Shown here: positions 6,598 to 12,735 of the stretch, piece after piece
Layout: the number at the start of each line of letters is the position of its first letter
Position numbering within the stretch: the first letter of the stretch is position 1
Source of the DNA: an uncultured Clostridium sp.
GTDB lineage: Bacteria; Bacillota; Clostridia; Lachnospirales; Lachnospiraceae
Direction: 5' to 3'
DNA: 12,735 nucleotides
Assembly: GCA_945946715.1 (NCBI GenBank)
Contig: CAMEWU010000049.1
Location: 1 to 12,735 of the forward strand
Notes under the pieces: generated by a model
Databases searched by the model: none
What the model was told of the DNA's origin: nothing
The model's input: the letters and a program-made list of their open reading frames with translations, nothing else
Made by a program: the position numbers and the translations under genes

Positions 6598-7647
6598 ATG
6601 AATCAAATGAGGGTGGTAGTACTATTTGGCGGTTGTTCGTCTGAATATAGTGTATCGTTGCAGTCAGCATATGCAGTTATGGAAGGATTGGATGAGAAAA
6701 AGTATCAGGTAATACCAATCGGAATCACAAAAGAAGGGAAATGGCTTCAATATGATGGTAATCGGAGTCGGATTCCGGAAGACACCTGGCAGTCTGGAGA
6801 ATGTCATCCGGCATGGATTGTTCCAAGTAAGGATATTCATGGAATCATTGTGTTACAAGAAGACGGAAGCTATCAAACCCAACATGTAGATGTAGTGTTC
6901 CCGGTACTTCATGGAAAAAATGGGGAGGATGGAACGGTACAGGGATTATGTGATTTAGCCGGAATTCCATATGTAGGTTGTGGAACCTTAAGCTCTGCAC
7001 TTTGTATGGACAAGGATTTAGCGCATGTAGTAGCAAAGGCAGCCGGTGTAGCGGTACCGGATTTTGTGGTTTTGCAGTCCTATATGAATCAGGAAGAACA
7101 AAAGAAAAAGTGTGAATCCCTGAAGTATCCGGTATTTGTAAAGCCTGCTAGGGCAGGATCTTCCTATGGAATTACAAGAGTAGAGAAACAGGAAGCGTTG
7201 GCATCTGCTATTGAGACAGCGTTTCATCATGATACGAAAGTGGTAATTGAGGAAATGATTTCCGGATTTGAAGTAGGATGTGCCGTTCTGGGGAATCAGA
7301 AGCTGACAGTAGGAGAAGTTGATGAAATTGAATTACATACCGGTGTGTTTGATTTTCATGAAAAATACACGTTGGAGACTTCCCGGATTCATGTTCCGGC
7401 AAGAATTGATGAAAAAACAGCCAATAGAATAAAAGAAACGGCTAAAGTATTATATCGGGCTTTGGAATGTGAGGGAATGGCAAGAGTGGATATGTTCCTG
7501 ACACCGGAAAATGAAATTGTATTTAATGAAATTAATACCATCCCGGGCTTTACCTCTCATAGTCGGTATCCGAATATGATGAAAGCGCATGGACTTTCAT
7601 TTGCAACGGTATTAGATCATTTAATTGAGGCAGCCATAACGGAATAG
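6598..7647 (+). CDS. vanG: VanG-type D-alanine:D-serine ligase
   Basis: A 349-residue cytoplasmic ATP-grasp ligase of the Ddl/Van family, predicted to join D-Ala to D-Ser for peptidoglycan precursors. Conserved elements are LFGGCSSEYSVSLQSA (9-24), PVLHGKNGEDGTVQG (102-116), KPARAGSSYGIT (182-193), GFEVGCAVLG (223-232), VDEIEL (241-246) and NEINTIPGFTSHSRYPNMM (310-328). The overall sequence, as far as I can recall VanG, is much closer to VanG than to housekeeping Ddl. Asp242, Phe251 and Arg323 are offset by one from the Asp243, Phe252 and Arg324 reported for D-Ser selection in VanG; ordinary Ddl usually has Met or Leu at the Arg position. GGAGGG at 6584-6589 lies eight bases before ATG. A VanT-type serine racemase follows after 25 bases, which strongly supports a D-Ser product. 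No VanXY gene lies between them. The alternative is a Ddl with relaxed specificity. Confidence 0.85.
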   Translation: MNQMRVVVLFGGCSSEYSVSLQSAYAVMEGLDEKKYQVIPIGITKEGKWLQYDGNRSRIPEDTWQSGECHPAWIVPSKDIHGIIVLQEDGSYQTQHVDVVFPVLHGKNGEDGTVQGLCDLAGIPYVGCGTLSSALCMDKDLAHVVAKAAGVAVPDFVVLQSYMNQEEQKKKCESLKYPVFVKPARAGSSYGITRVEKQEALASAIETAFHHDTKVVIEEMISGFEVGCAVLGNQKLTVGEVDEIELHTGVFDFHEKYTLETSRIHVPARIDEKTANRIKETAKVLYRALECEGMARVDMFLTPENEIVFNEINTIPGFTSHSRYPNMMKAHGLSFATVLDHLIEAAITE

Positions 7648-7672
7648 AAGTATAAGAGAGGAGGAAACTACA

Positions 7673-9811
7673 ATGGAGAAAAGCAAGCAATATGGCGGAA
7701 TAGACTGGTTTCGTATTATAAGTGCCGGATTGGTAATTGGCATTCATACATCGCCATTGCTATGTTTTGGTGAATTACCGGATTTTATATTGACTCGGAT
7801 TATAGCCAGAGTAGCAGTTCCTTTTTTTCTAATGGTGACAGGGTTCTTTCTGTTGCCGGATATACAGTGGAATATGGATTCCAGAAGGAAATGGCAGCAG
7901 CAGTTAGGCAGATTAGGAATATTGTATCTGATTACAGCAGTTCTTTATGTGCCAATCATGATTTATAGCGGATATTTTGGTGAAAGATTTACCATGATTG
8001 GATTTTTGAAAGATATTCTTATCAATGGTACGTTCTATCATCTTTGGTATCTGCCGGCAGCAATCACCGGCTTGGGGTTGGTAGGAATTCTGCTTCGGTA
8101 TGGTAAGGACCGGCTGGTATTTATGTTAAGTATCATACTGTATCTGATTGGACTGCTAGGTGATAGTTACTATGGAATTGTTGTTCAGATTCCTTGGCTG
8201 AAACGATTGTATGATGGAATATTTGCTGTTTCAGACTATACGCGGAATGGATTATTTTTTGTTCCACTGTTCCTGGTTATTGGATGTATTCTGGGAAGGC
8301 AACTAGGAAAAGGAAAGCAATTATCAGCTAAAACGGCTGGAATTGGTTTTTGTGGCAGTTTCATAATCATGCTGGCAGAAGGACTGGTTCTTCATACCAT
8401 TGGCTGGCAGAGACATGACAGTATGTATCTGTCACTTCCATTGGTTATGGTATTTCTGTTTGCATGGGTATTACATTGGAAAGGAGAAGGCGGCAAGCGG
8501 TTAAGCAGAATGGCGATGCTGGTGTATGTGATTCATCCCGCAATGATTGTGGCAGTCCGTCTGGCAGCCAAGATTACGAGACAGACGAAGTTGTTGGTAG
8601 AGCAGAGTCTGGTTCATTTTCTACTGGTATCTTTTGGTTCATTTGCTGCCACATATGTGATAACAATGTTTCATTGGAATAAGAAAAAAAGACAGGAAAT
8701 CCATAAACGGGCTTGGACGGAGATTTCAATTGAAAATCTCCAGCACAATGTAAAAGAAATTCAAAGTGTACTACAGCCTCAAACCAAATTTATGGCTGTG
8801 GTAAAAGCCAATGGTTATGGCAGCGGTGATTTACGAATTGCCGGGCATTTGAATAAAATGGGAATCGACTCTTTTGCAGTAGCTACCTTAGAGGAAGGAA
8901 TCCATCTTCGGAAAAATGGAATTCGTGGTATGATTTTGGTATTGGGATATACAGACCCGGAACGGATTCGGGATATCGAACGGTATCGATTGACACAGAC
9001 AGTAACGGATTATGAATATGGGAAACAGCTGGATGCCTGCAAGCGACACATTCCGGTGCATATTAAATTGGATACAGGGATGCATCGTCTGGGTGAAAGC
9101 TATAAGGATTTAGGTCATTTGGTAAAAATGTATCAAATGAAATATTTACGAGTGGAAGGTATCTATACTCATTTATGTGTGGCTGACAGTATGGAACCGG
9201 AGAATGTGGAATTTACCCGACAGCAGATTCGTCATTATTATGATGCTATTGATTATTTAAAACAGAAGGGAATTGAACCGGGGAAAACCCATATTCAAAG
9301 CAGTTATGGTGTATTAAACTATCCGGAACTGACTTGTGATTATGCTAGAATTGGAATTGCCATGTATGGTGTATTAAGTAAGATGGATGATGTAAAGCTG
9401 TCTGTAGACTTAAGACCTGTATTATCTGTAAAGTCCAAGATTGCATCTATCAAGTGCATAAAAGCCGGAGAGACCGTAGGGTATGGACGTGCTTATGTAG
9501 CAGAGCAGGATAAACGGATTGCAGTGGTAACTATTGGTTATGCAGATGGAATTCCAAGAGAACTGTCCTGTGGCAAAGGAAAAGTATTGGTACATGGAAT
9601 CGAAACAGAAATTGTAGGAAAGATTTGCATGGATCAGATGATGATAGATGTGACTGGTATCAGTAAAGTGAAAGTGGGAGACGTAGTTACCATAATCGGA
9701 GAAGATATGGAGGAGTGTATACCTGCAGAGACGGTGGCTATGGAATCAGAGACAATTACCAATGAACTGCTCAGCCGGCTGGGAGACCGGCTGGAGCGAT
9801 TGTATTTGTAA
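7673..9811 (+). CDS. vanT: VanT-type membrane-bound serine (alanine) racemase
   Basis: A 712-residue two-domain protein. Residues ~1-335 form an acyltransferase-3-type membrane domain with roughly ten hydrophobic segments, including IDWFRIISAGLVIGIH at the start and RIIARVAVPFFLMVTGFF (~42-59). Residues ~345-712 are a PLP-dependent alanine-racemase fold. It has the PLP lysine Lys378 in VVKANGYG, LDTGMHRLG (466-474), RIGIAMYG (559-566), the catalytic Tyr623 in IGYADG, and CMDQ (652-655). VanT enzymes convert L-Ser to D-Ser, and the membrane part is thought to take up L-Ser. Asn697 (codon 9761-9763) replaces the active-site Tyr of alanine racemases, the change linked with serine racemisation in VanT. 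A strong GAGGAGG (7658-7664) lies eight bases before ATG. The gene is co-transcribed with vanG. The 3' end faces the GH32 gene with a nine-base gap. Confidence 0.9.
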   Translation: MEKSKQYGGIDWFRIISAGLVIGIHTSPLLCFGELPDFILTRIIARVAVPFFLMVTGFFLLPDIQWNMDSRRKWQQQLGRLGILYLITAVLYVPIMIYSGYFGERFTMIGFLKDILINGTFYHLWYLPAAITGLGLVGILLRYGKDRLVFMLSIILYLIGLLGDSYYGIVVQIPWLKRLYDGIFAVSDYTRNGLFFVPLFLVIGCILGRQLGKGKQLSAKTAGIGFCGSFIIMLAEGLVLHTIGWQRHDSMYLSLPLVMVFLFAWVLHWKGEGGKRLSRMAMLVYVIHPAMIVAVRLAAKITRQTKLLVEQSLVHFLLVSFGSFAATYVITMFHWNKKKRQEIHKRAWTEISIENLQHNVKEIQSVLQPQTKFMAVVKANGYGSGDLRIAGHLNKMGIDSFAVATLEEGIHLRKNGIRGMILVLGYTDPERIRDIERYRLTQTVTDYEYGKQLDACKRHIPVHIKLDTGMHRLGESYKDLGHLVKMYQMKYLRVEGIYTHLCVADSMEPENVEFTRQQIRHYYDAIDYLKQKGIEPGKTHIQSSYGVLNYPELTCDYARIGIAMYGVLSKMDDVKLSVDLRPVLSVKSKIASIKCIKAGETVGYGRAYVAEQDKRIAVVTIGYADGIPRELSCGKGKVLVHGIETEIVGKICMDQMMIDVTGISKVKVGDVVTIIGEDMEECIPAETVAMESETITNELLSRLGDRLERLYL
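9772..9793. other. Perfect 7-bp GC-rich hairpin at the 3' end of vanT
   Basis: CAGCCGG (9772-9778) pairs with CCGGCTG (9787-9793) around an eight-base loop inside the last codons of vanT. It has no T run on either strand, so it is not a standard intrinsic terminator. It is the only strong stem near the vanT/GH32 convergence and could slow polymerase or protect a 3' end. Confidence 0.3.
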
Positions 9812-9820
9812 GTGTTTAGA

Positions 9821-11224
9821 TTAAGCCATATCCCACAGGCAATTTGTACGGAAGTTTCCCCTTGCCAGTAATGGAAGAGTTGTTTCCTTTGGAAAGAAGT
9901 GGGTGGTTTGTACAATGGCACCATCATTTACATAGATTTCAACCACTGAACAGTCCACAAGGATACGAATGTTCTGAACCATTTCACAGAGGACTTTTCG
10001 ACAGGTACGACCGGCACCTATATTACCATAAACAGCAGGAGACTGTTCTGTGCTGTCAGAGAAGGTAAGGGAAAGGACGTGACCGTCATAGGCAAACGTG
10101 AACTCATCTGTTATGGAAATGGTAAAACCGGATGAGTCAGATTCAGGCAGTTCCAGATTCCAGTCAAAGCAATTGCTGTTTGTTACAAATGGAACATCAT
10201 TTTTCAATACATGTTTGGTGGAACGCAGTTGTTCTAACTCCGGTATGGGCTTTTGCAGTAAATGACCATCCTGATAAGTCAGGACTCTTGGCAGGGTCAG
10301 TTTATGAATCCAATGATATTGCTCCAGAGTTGGTTCCGGATAGGTCATATCCGGACCACCCACCCATCCAATAAGAATGCGTCTTCCTTTATCATCCACA
10401 AAGGTTTGGGGAGCATAGAAATCAAATCCATAATCCCATTCTAAAAACTGTGTTTCATCAATAAAATCACCTGAAATACCCTTTGTCAGCCATTCTTCTG
10501 AAATCGGTACATATCCGGAGAGGTGATAATTCTGGTGGTGATATTCCGCAACAGGAACACCTTGAGGGCAAAAGGATAAGAACCATTGTCCATTCATCTG
10601 AAATACATCCGGACATTCCCACATAAAGCCAAAGGGATGCCTGGAAGTAAGGTCATGGGTGTAGTTCCAATGAACGCCATCAGCAGATTGGAATAGAAGA
10701 ATAGAGCCATAATCTTCTATGGTTCGTCCGCCCATTACCATCTGATAAAGTGCATCATTCTTCCATACCTTAGGATCACGGATGTGGCAGGTATAATGCT
10801 GCGGATATTGGGAATTGTCCAATACACAGTTCTTTTCGGAAAAGTGTATTCCGTCCTTTGATGTGACCCGGATGGTGTTAGATTCCCGTCCGGAATGGGT
10901 GTAATCATGGTCCCCCTCCTGCTCAACATTTCCTGTATAATAGATAATCATTTCTTCATTTTCAATCAGGGCATTTCCGGAAAAAGCTCCATTCTTGTCA
11001 TATATGCTGTCCGGATAGAAGGTAGTTCCTATAAATTCCCAGTGCAATAAATCCTTTGAAATATAGTGACCCCAAGACTTGTTATCATCCTTTGGGTAAT
11101 CCGGAGCGTATTGGAAAAAGATGTGATAGGTACCCTGAAATTGGCAGACCCCGTTTGGGTCATTCATCCAGCCTGTTGGTGGTGTAATATGGTAATGACA
11201 ACGCCAAATATCCTGTTGCTTCAT
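9821..11224 (-). CDS. GH32 sucrose-6-phosphate hydrolase / invertase
   Basis: A 467-residue cytoplasmic glycoside hydrolase family 32 enzyme with no signal peptide, probably splitting sucrose-6-phosphate (or sucrose) into glucose-6-phosphate and fructose. A five-bladed propeller carries the nucleophile Asp22 in GWMNDPNG, FSGNAL (81-86), the transition-state stabiliser in RDP (149-151), the acid/base Glu203 in MWECPD and FYAPQTF (269-275). The C-terminal beta-sandwich (~340-467) includes VDCSVVEIYVNDG. The start is ATG at 11224 (complement), because AAAGGA lies seven bases upstream and the family N-terminus (HYHITPPTGWMNDPNG) begins right after. The frame is open further upstream to 11491, but that would run through the promoter and into metY. 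Length is typical of ScrB/SacA. No sucrose PTS permease is in the window, so scrB/sacA is likely but sucrase versus fructosidase specificity is uncertain. Confidence 0.92.
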   Translation of the reverse strand: MKQQDIWRCHYHITPPTGWMNDPNGVCQFQGTYHIFFQYAPDYPKDDNKSWGHYISKDLLHWEFIGTTFYPDSIYDKNGAFSGNALIENEEMIIYYTGNVEQEGDHDYTHSGRESNTIRVTSKDGIHFSEKNCVLDNSQYPQHYTCHIRDPKVWKNDALYQMVMGGRTIEDYGSILLFQSADGVHWNYTHDLTSRHPFGFMWECPDVFQMNGQWFLSFCPQGVPVAEYHHQNYHLSGYVPISEEWLTKGISGDFIDETQFLEWDYGFDFYAPQTFVDDKGRRILIGWVGGPDMTYPEPTLEQYHWIHKLTLPRVLTYQDGHLLQKPIPELEQLRSTKHVLKNDVPFVTNSNCFDWNLELPESDSSGFTISITDEFTFAYDGHVLSLTFSDSTEQSPAVYGNIGAGRTCRKVLCEMVQNIRILVDCSVVEIYVNDGAIVQTTHFFPKETTLPLLARGNFRTNCLWDMA

Positions 11225-11249
11225 ATGGTTATCCTTTCCTGCAAGTTGC

Positions 11250-11262
11250 ATATCTGAGATAT
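11250..11262. promoter_or_regulatory. 13-base palindrome at the start of the GH32 transcript (candidate operator)
   Basis: ATATCTGAGATAT is a perfect palindrome around a single central base. It lies about 5-17 bases downstream of the predicted GH32 transcription start, a usual site for a repressor that blocks initiation or clearance. A sugar-responsive repressor is plausible, but none is encoded here and I recognise no named operator consensus. Confidence 0.35.
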
Positions 11263-11273
11263 AGTATGAACTA

Positions 11274-11302
11274 ATTCTAACTTGAATCAGAATCTGCGTC
11301 AA
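11274..11302 (-). promoter_or_regulatory. Predicted sigma-A promoter of the GH32 gene
   Basis: On the minus strand, TTGACG (11302-11297) and TAGAAT (11279-11274) are separated by 17 bases, each one mismatch from consensus. The expected start is about 11267, giving a leader of about 43 bases. A direct repeat GAATC-A-GAATC (11284-11294, plus strand) lies in the spacer. Confidence 0.65.
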
Positions 11303-11323
11303 TTGGTTCTCATCATGAAGCCA

Positions 11324-11352
11324 TTCACAAATAGTTTTTTTTGTAGTACAAT
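11324..11352 (+). promoter_or_regulatory. Predicted sigma-A promoter of metY
   Basis: TTCACA (11324-11329) and TACAAT (11347-11352) are separated by 17 bases, each one mismatch from consensus. The start is expected near 11359, leaving a leader of only ~46 bases. That is too short for an S-box (SAM) riboswitch or a T-box, so any methionine control must act by a protein regulator. Confidence 0.65.
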
Positions 11353-11404
11353 AAATATGTTTAAATGAACGGAATATCAGATGAAGGAATAAAGGAGAAG
11401 ATGA

Positions 11405-12685
11405 ATGATGGAAACAAGAATTGAAACCAAATGTATTCAGGAAGGGTATAAGCCTGCCCAGGGGGAACCAAGACAAGTTCCAATTGTACAAAGTACCACG
11501 TTCAAGTATGATACCAGTGATGCAATGGGAAAGTTGTTTGATTTAGAAGCGGATGGATATTTTTATACCCGGTTGCAAAATCCTACCAATGATGCAGTTG
11601 CAGCAAAGATTTGTGCTTTGGAGGGTGGCGTGGCAGCCATGCTGACCTCTTCCGGACAGGCGGCTAATTTTTATGCAATGTTTAATATTTGCGAAGCCGG
11701 GGACCATTTTATTGCGTCCAGCTCTATATACGGCGGTACATATAATCTGTTTGGTACAACCATGAAGAAAATGGGCATCGAATGTACCTTTATTGACCAG
11801 AATCTTCCGGAAGAAGAATTGGAGAAGTATTTTAAGCCAAATACAAAGGCAGTGTTCGGTGAGACGATTACCAATCCAACCGTTTCTGTTTTAGATATCG
11901 AGAAATTTGCCAGACTGGCACATAGGCATGGAGTACCTTTGATTGTAGATAATACTTTTGCAACACCGGTAAATTGTCGGCCTTTTGAATGGGGAGCAGA
12001 TATTGTAACCCACTCTACTACCAAATATATGGATGGTCATGCGGTTGGAATAGGTGGCTGTATCGTAGACAGTGGTAATTTTGACTGGTTGGCACAGAAG
12101 GATAAATTCCCGGGACTGACTACTCCGGATGAATCATATCATGGTATTGTTTATGCAGAACGATTTGGGAAGGCGGCTTATATTACGAAAGCAACTTCTC
12201 AGCTTATGCGGGATTTTGGTTCTATTCAGTCTCCTCAAAATGCATTTTATCTGAATATGGGATTAGAGACTTTACCATTGCGGATGAGACAGCATTGCAG
12301 CAATGCATTAGCAGTGGCAAACTATTTAAAGAATAATGATAAAGTTGCATGGGTGAATTATCCGGATTTAGAAGATGATGAATATCATGCACTGGCAGAA
12401 AAGTATCTGCCAAATGGCTCCTGCGGTGTGTTGGCGTTTGGATTGAAAGGTGGACGTGAAACATCCATTTCATTTATGGATAAGTTAAAGCTGGCATCTA
12501 TTGTAACGCACGTTGCGGATAGTAAGACCTGTCTGTTGCATCCGGCAAGCCATACCCATCGGCAGATGACCGATGAGCAACTGCGGGAAGCAGGTGTTGC
12601 ACCTGATTTGATTCGTCTTTCTGTTGGTATTGAAAATGCAGAAGATATCATTGCCGATTTGGAACAGGCATTGAATCAGATTTAA
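11405..12685 (+). CDS. metY: O-acetylhomoserine sulfhydrylase (O-acetylhomoserine aminocarboxypropyltransferase)
   Basis: A 426-residue PLP enzyme of the Cys/Met-metabolism family that makes homocysteine directly from O-acetylhomoserine and sulfide, for methionine synthesis in the cytoplasm. Key sites are TRLQNPTNDAVAAKICALEGG (starting near 55), SSGQAANFYA (82-91), VDNTFATP (181-188, Asp182 contacts the PLP ring nitrogen), the PLP lysine Lys207 in THSTTKYMDGH, and LIRLSVGIE (402-410). The ASHTHRQMT motif (381-389) and the length (~425-430) favour MetY over the shorter cystathionine gamma-synthases and lyases (~380-400). ATG 11405 lies seven bases after AAAGGAG (11391-11397). The ATG at 11408 is nearly as good, and that at 11401 is out of frame. 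The gene is divergent from the GH32 gene with its own promoter, and no sulfur gene is adjacent. Confidence 0.93.
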   Translation: MMETRIETKCIQEGYKPAQGEPRQVPIVQSTTFKYDTSDAMGKLFDLEADGYFYTRLQNPTNDAVAAKICALEGGVAAMLTSSGQAANFYAMFNICEAGDHFIASSSIYGGTYNLFGTTMKKMGIECTFIDQNLPEEELEKYFKPNTKAVFGETITNPTVSVLDIEKFARLAHRHGVPLIVDNTFATPVNCRPFEWGADIVTHSTTKYMDGHAVGIGGCIVDSGNFDWLAQKDKFPGLTTPDESYHGIVYAERFGKAAYITKATSQLMRDFGSIQSPQNAFYLNMGLETLPLRMRQHCSNALAVANYLKNNDKVAWVNYPDLEDDEYHALAEKYLPNGSCGVLAFGLKGGRETSISFMDKLKLASIVTHVADSKTCLLHPASHTHRQMTDEQLREAGVAPDLIRLSVGIENAEDIIADLEQALNQI

Positions 12686-12688
12686 TTT

Positions 12689-12706
12689 CAAAATTCCAAG
12701 ATTTTG
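12689..12706 (+). terminator. Weak AT-rich hairpin after metY
   Basis: CAAAAT (12689-12694) pairs with ATTTTG (12701-12706) around a six-base loop, four bases after the metY stop. The following sequence is pyrimidine-rich but lacks a clean T run. It could be a weak terminator; the window ends 29 bases later. Confidence 0.3.
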
Positions 12707-12735
12707 TCCTCTCTCATTTACATATGTTATTCACA

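Noticed and set aside
6598..7647. Plain housekeeping D-Ala-D-Ala ligase (Ddl)
   Set aside because: The Arg323 context (TSHSRYPNM), Asp242 and Phe251 match VanG-type ligases, and a VanT-type serine racemase follows directly.
7673..9811. Frameshift or assembly fusion of a separate acyltransferase and alanine racemase
   Set aside because: Membrane domain plus racemase domain in one ~700-residue chain is the normal VanT architecture.
11359..11404. SAM (S-box) riboswitch or T-box before metY
   Set aside because: The leader after the predicted start is only ~46 bases, with no K-turn, conserved S-box core or terminator.
11225..11491. N-terminal extension of the GH32 protein by 89 residues
   Set aside because: It would cross the predicted GH32 promoter and overlap metY. 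ATG at 11224 has a good ribosome binding site and fits the family N-terminus.
1..12735. tRNA/rRNA genes, CRISPR arrays, insertion sequences, integrase or attachment sites
   Set aside because: No cloverleaf, spaced direct-repeat array, transposase, integrase or flanking repeats were seen on either strand by eye.

Overview
The window looks like a chromosomal segment of a low-to-moderate GC, Gram-positive anaerobe of the Clostridia, most probably a Lachnospiraceae relative. This is inferred from codon usage, AGGAGG-type ribosome binding sites, compact intergenic spaces, and protein features such as a short Enzyme I, a TetM-like GTPase carrying a YacP/Rae1 domain, and a VanG/VanT pair. No database search was possible, so the taxonomy is inference.

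Layout, left to right. (1) 2-622: the 3' end of lonA, covering the Ser-Lys protease domain. (2) 619-3590: a PTS operon. A near-consensus promoter overlaps the lon stop codon and is followed by a leader with a strong intrinsic terminator (possible attenuator or small RNA). Then come ptsH (HPr), ptsI (Enzyme I) and a Cof-type HAD phosphatase whose start overlaps the ptsI stop. The unit ends in a terminator at about 3627-3662. (3) 3721-6444: a single large gene for an EF-G/TetM-like translational GTPase with a C-terminal NYN nuclease domain resembling YacP/Rae1. (4) 6598-9811: a two-gene unit. The first gene is a VanG-type D-Ala:D-Ser ligase. The second is a 712-residue VanT-type membrane serine racemase, an acyltransferase-3 membrane domain fused to an alanine-racemase fold. 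Both keep the residues I associate with D-Ser specificity. (5) 9821-11224 (minus strand): a GH32 sucrose-6-phosphate hydrolase/invertase, tail-to-tail with vanT with only 9 bp between. (6) 11405-12685: an O-acetylhomoserine sulfhydrylase (MetY), divergent from the GH32 gene; each of the two has a good sigma-A-type promoter in the 180-bp gap.

How the genes work together. HPr and Enzyme I are the general phosphoryl carriers for all PTS sugars. The GH32 enzyme would act on sucrose-6-phosphate delivered by a PTS permease encoded elsewhere. HPr has Lys where the regulatory Ser46 normally sits, so the HPr-kinase/CcpA branch is probably not run through this protein. VanT would make D-Ser and VanG would join it to D-Ala, giving peptidoglycan precursors with low glycopeptide affinity. 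No VanXY/VanX/VanY peptidase and no VanRS are in the window, so resistance cannot be concluded. MetY makes homocysteine for methionine synthesis.

The most unusual items are the GTPase-nuclease fusion, which could bring an A-site mRNA nuclease to the ribosome, and the VanG/VanT pair without a peptidase. Next are the HPr lacking Ser46, the structured ptsH leader, and a promoter at 6508-6516 whose predicted start lies inside the preceding terminator. No gene-free stretch exceeds 300 bases. I saw no tRNA, rRNA, CRISPR array, insertion sequence or integrase.
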